Of a DNA stretch of 6,776 bases, positions 5,841 through 6,776 are shown piece by piece; positions within the stretch are counted from its first letter, which is position 1, and each line of letters opens with the position of its first letter. A program made the position numbers and the translations under genes. Under the pieces are notes generated by a model. It was not told the DNA's origin, searched no databases, and was given only the letters and a program-made list of their open reading frames with translations. The stretch covers positions 1 through 6,776 of the forward strand of contig RZYZ01000111.1 in the NCBI GenBank assembly GCA_009930125.1. The letters are read 5' to 3'. The stretch is from Clostridia bacterium (GTDB lineage: Bacteria; Bacillota; Clostridia; Clostridiales; Clostridiaceae).

Positions 5841-6023
5841 ATGTCGAAAAGCTCAAGGGAAGTTATAAAATTGTTGACAAGTAACGGATGGGAGTTTTCT
5901 CATACTCGAGGGGATCATCGTTATTATCGTAAAGATGGTAAATTGGTTTGTGTTCCTCATCCAGTGAAAGACTTACCAAAAGGAACTTATTATGCAATTT
6001 TAAAACAAGCAGGTCTTAAATAG
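5841..6023 (+). CDS. hicA: HicA-type mRNA interferase toxin
   Basis: This 60-aa toxin has the HicA double-stranded-RNA-binding-like fold. It should cleave mRNA in the cytoplasm and arrest growth unless held by HicB. The family signature is complete: helix 1 with EVIKLLTSNGWEF at 7-19, Arg23, then GDHRYYRK at 24-31 in which His26 occupies the catalytic histidine position (usually G-S-H), VCVPHP at 36-41, and the C-terminal GTYYAILKQAGL at 48-59. Length is normal for HicA. AGGAGG at 5829-5834 is six bases before the ATG. A leader of about 55 bases with a small CCCG/CGGG stem (5798-5801, 5817-5820) precedes it. hicB follows after 38 bases, the usual toxin-first order. The downstream gene confirms the assignment. 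Activity is predicted, not shown. Confidence 0.95.
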   Translation: MSKSSREVIKLLTSNGWEFSHTRGDHRYYRKDGKLVCVPHPVKDLPKGTYYAILKQAGLK

Positions 6024-6061
6024 GGATCTGCTCCCTTCTCTTATCGAAGGAGGTATGAAAC

Positions 6062-6463
6062 ATGAAAGACAGGTATATTTATCCCGCTGTCCTGAAGTTT
6101 GAGGATGATAGTATTTTAGTGGAGTTTCCGGATTTAGAGGGTTGCATTACTTTTGGAGAAAATGAAGAAGAAGCTTTGTTTAGAGCAAAAGAAGCCCTTG
6201 AAGGGTATTTATATGTATTAGAGAGAGACGGTCTAGAGATTCCCTCAGCATCAAAGCTCAAAGATGTTGGATTGTATGGTGGAGATACCATTGTTATGGT
6301 TGATGTATGGATGCCATTAGTAAGAGATCAGGAAGCCAACAGATCAGTAAAGAAAACTCTTACTATTCCTAAGTGGTTGAATGATATAGCAGAGCAGAAC
6401 AAGATTAATTTTTCTCACTTGCTCCAGGTATCACTGAAAGAACAGTTGGGATTAAATAAGTAA
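6062..6463 (+). CDS. hicB: HicB-type antitoxin with C-terminal DNA-binding domain
   Basis: This 133-aa antitoxin should neutralise HicA by covering its active site and repress the operon. Residues 5-85 form the HicB partial RNase-H-like fold: YPAVLKFEDDSILVEFPDLEGC at 7-28, a TFGENEEEALFRAKEALEGYL helix at 30-50, then a long loop and the strand TIVMVDVWMP at 76-85. The C-terminal segment from about 95 (SVKKTLTIPKWLNDIAEQNK, then INFSHLLQVSLKEQL) looks like a ribbon-helix-helix domain, which fits binding to the palindrome in the promoter. AAGGAGG at 6047-6053 lies eight bases before the ATG, and the site is strong, fitting the need for antitoxin excess. Transcription is probably shared with hicA. 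A terminator follows 18 bases after the stop. Both genes look intact, unlike the neighbours to the left. Confidence 0.95.
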   Translation: MKDRYIYPAVLKFEDDSILVEFPDLEGCITFGENEEEALFRAKEALEGYLYVLERDGLEIPSASKLKDVGLYGGDTIVMVDVWMPLVRDQEANRSVKKTLTIPKWLNDIAEQNKINFSHLLQVSLKEQLGLNK

Positions 6464-6481
6464 AATACCATATAATGAATT

Positions 6482-6514
6482 AAGGTTATCTAGATTAATA
6501 GATAGCCTTTTTTT
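6482..6514 (+). terminator. Intrinsic terminator of the hicAB operon
   Basis: An 11-bp stem (6482-6492 with 6499-6509) has one G-U pair and a six-base loop and ends in seven consecutive T residues (6508-6514). Confidence 0.88.
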
Positions 6515-6650
6515 ATTGCGTTACAAGGGTTTTAGCGTTTTATAGAATTGTTTTGACGTGCAATTACCAGGTAAAAGAAAAACTGATGAAATGATTTCAT
6601 CGTGTAGAGATAATATATATTATTTAGCCCTAGTAAATGTGGTTAACTTA
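6515..6650. other. AT-rich intergenic stretch with palindromes
   Basis: I see no open frame of note here. It contains TTACA (6521), GTTTTAG (6529-6535) and TTTTGACGT (6551-6559) in the same order and similar spacing as at 3763-3802 near the tRNA. It also has a perfect 8+1+8 palindrome (GATGAAAT, G, ATTTCATC; 6585-6601) and a 14-base self-complementary ATAATATATATTAT (6610-6623). The first set could mark the right border of the element; the dyads could be operators. None can be assigned with confidence. Confidence 0.4.
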
Positions 6651-6679
6651 TTGGTTTGCACAACATCTAGTATTATAAT
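6651..6679 (+). promoter_or_regulatory. Promoter-like signal before the terminal hairpin
   Basis: TTGGTT (6651-6656) and a perfect TATAAT (6674-6679) are 17 bases apart. The -35 matches only three of six, and the surroundings are AT-rich, so chance is possible. A start would fall near 6686, just before the structured element. Confidence 0.5.
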
Positions 6680-6698
6680 AATTAATTAGGAAAGAATG

Positions 6699-6763
6699 AT
6701 AATCGTGGGCAAAACAACAGCCATCCTGAACCTGACGGTACGGATGGCCCGATTATGATTTTT
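6699..6763 (+). terminator. Bulged hairpin with U-tract: terminator, attenuator or small RNA
   Basis: ATAATC (6699-6704) pairs with GATTAT (6751-6756), GGG (6707-6709) with CCC (6748-6750), and CCATCC (6721-6726) with GGATGG (6742-6747). ACC/GGT may close the top (6730-6732, 6737-6739). There is an 11-base A-rich bulge on the 5' side only. Five T residues follow at 6759-6763. A 20-codon frame (ATG 6696, TGA 6756-6758) lies entirely within the structure; its product would contain three Ile, three Leu and two Val. The hairpin is visible; its role is open because the window ends 13 bases later. Confidence 0.5.
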
Positions 6764-6776
6764 CCCATTGAACGAA

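Noticed and set aside
3690..6776. Search for a second copy of the tRNA-Ala 3' end as attachment-site duplication
   Set aside because: No stretch resembling GTTCGAGTCCC followed by the acceptor sequence was found downstream by eye, so tRNA-based insertion remains unproven.
1..6776. CRISPR array, transposase or rRNA
   Set aside because: No regularly spaced repeats, DDE-type protein or rRNA-like conserved sequence was seen on either strand.

Overview
The window looks like a piece of a low-GC Gram-positive (Bacillota) chromosome. The evidence is strong AGGAGG-type ribosome binding sites, a T-box leader in front of metG, a PadR/DUF2812 operon, intrinsic terminators with U-tracts, and a tRNA gene with an encoded CCA. 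I cannot name a genus. The protein styles would fit Erysipelotrichia or Clostridia, but that is a guess.

Left half (1-3720), chromosomal backbone. After about 260 bases with no convincing gene come a promoter with TGATATA repeats and a two-gene operon: a PadR-type repressor, then a two-TM DUF2812-type membrane protein whose start overlaps the padR stop (ATGA). A long hairpin separates this operon from the convergent methionyl-tRNA synthetase gene (metG, minus strand). Upstream of metG is a complete Met-type T-box leader: promoter, AUG specifier, UGGUAAC antiterminator bulge, and terminator. A tRNA-Ala(GGC) gene with the G3-U70 identity pair follows on the plus strand.

Right half (3721-about 6520), a decayed integrated element next to the tRNA. 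It begins with two direct copies of TTGACGTCTAT, likely integrase arm sites. Next is a tyrosine integrase remnant on the minus strand, which has lost its N-terminal part and carries Ile in place of the second catalytic Arg. Head to head with it is a sigma-70-family gene that has lost its region 2. Then come a small coding-like frame interrupted by an in-frame TAA and a 114-aa sigma-region-4-like HTH protein of phage type, closed by a terminator. The only apparently complete module is a HicA-HicB toxin-antitoxin operon with its own promoter, a palindromic operator filling the -35/-10 spacer, and its own terminator. The picture is a mobile element that lost mobility through an internal deletion and point mutations while the TA pair stayed intact.

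Right edge (6520-6776). This AT-rich intergenic stretch holds palindromes and a short echo of the left-end sequence (TTACA, GTTTTAG, TTTTGACGT in the same order). It ends with a promoter-like signal leading directly into a bulged hairpin with a U-tract, which could be an attenuator, a small RNA or simply a terminator. A 20-codon frame rich in Ile/Leu/Val lies inside the hairpin.

I see no CRISPR array, no transposase and no rRNA. The least explained parts are the int/sigma junction, the interrupted 63-codon frame, and the structured RNA at the right edge.
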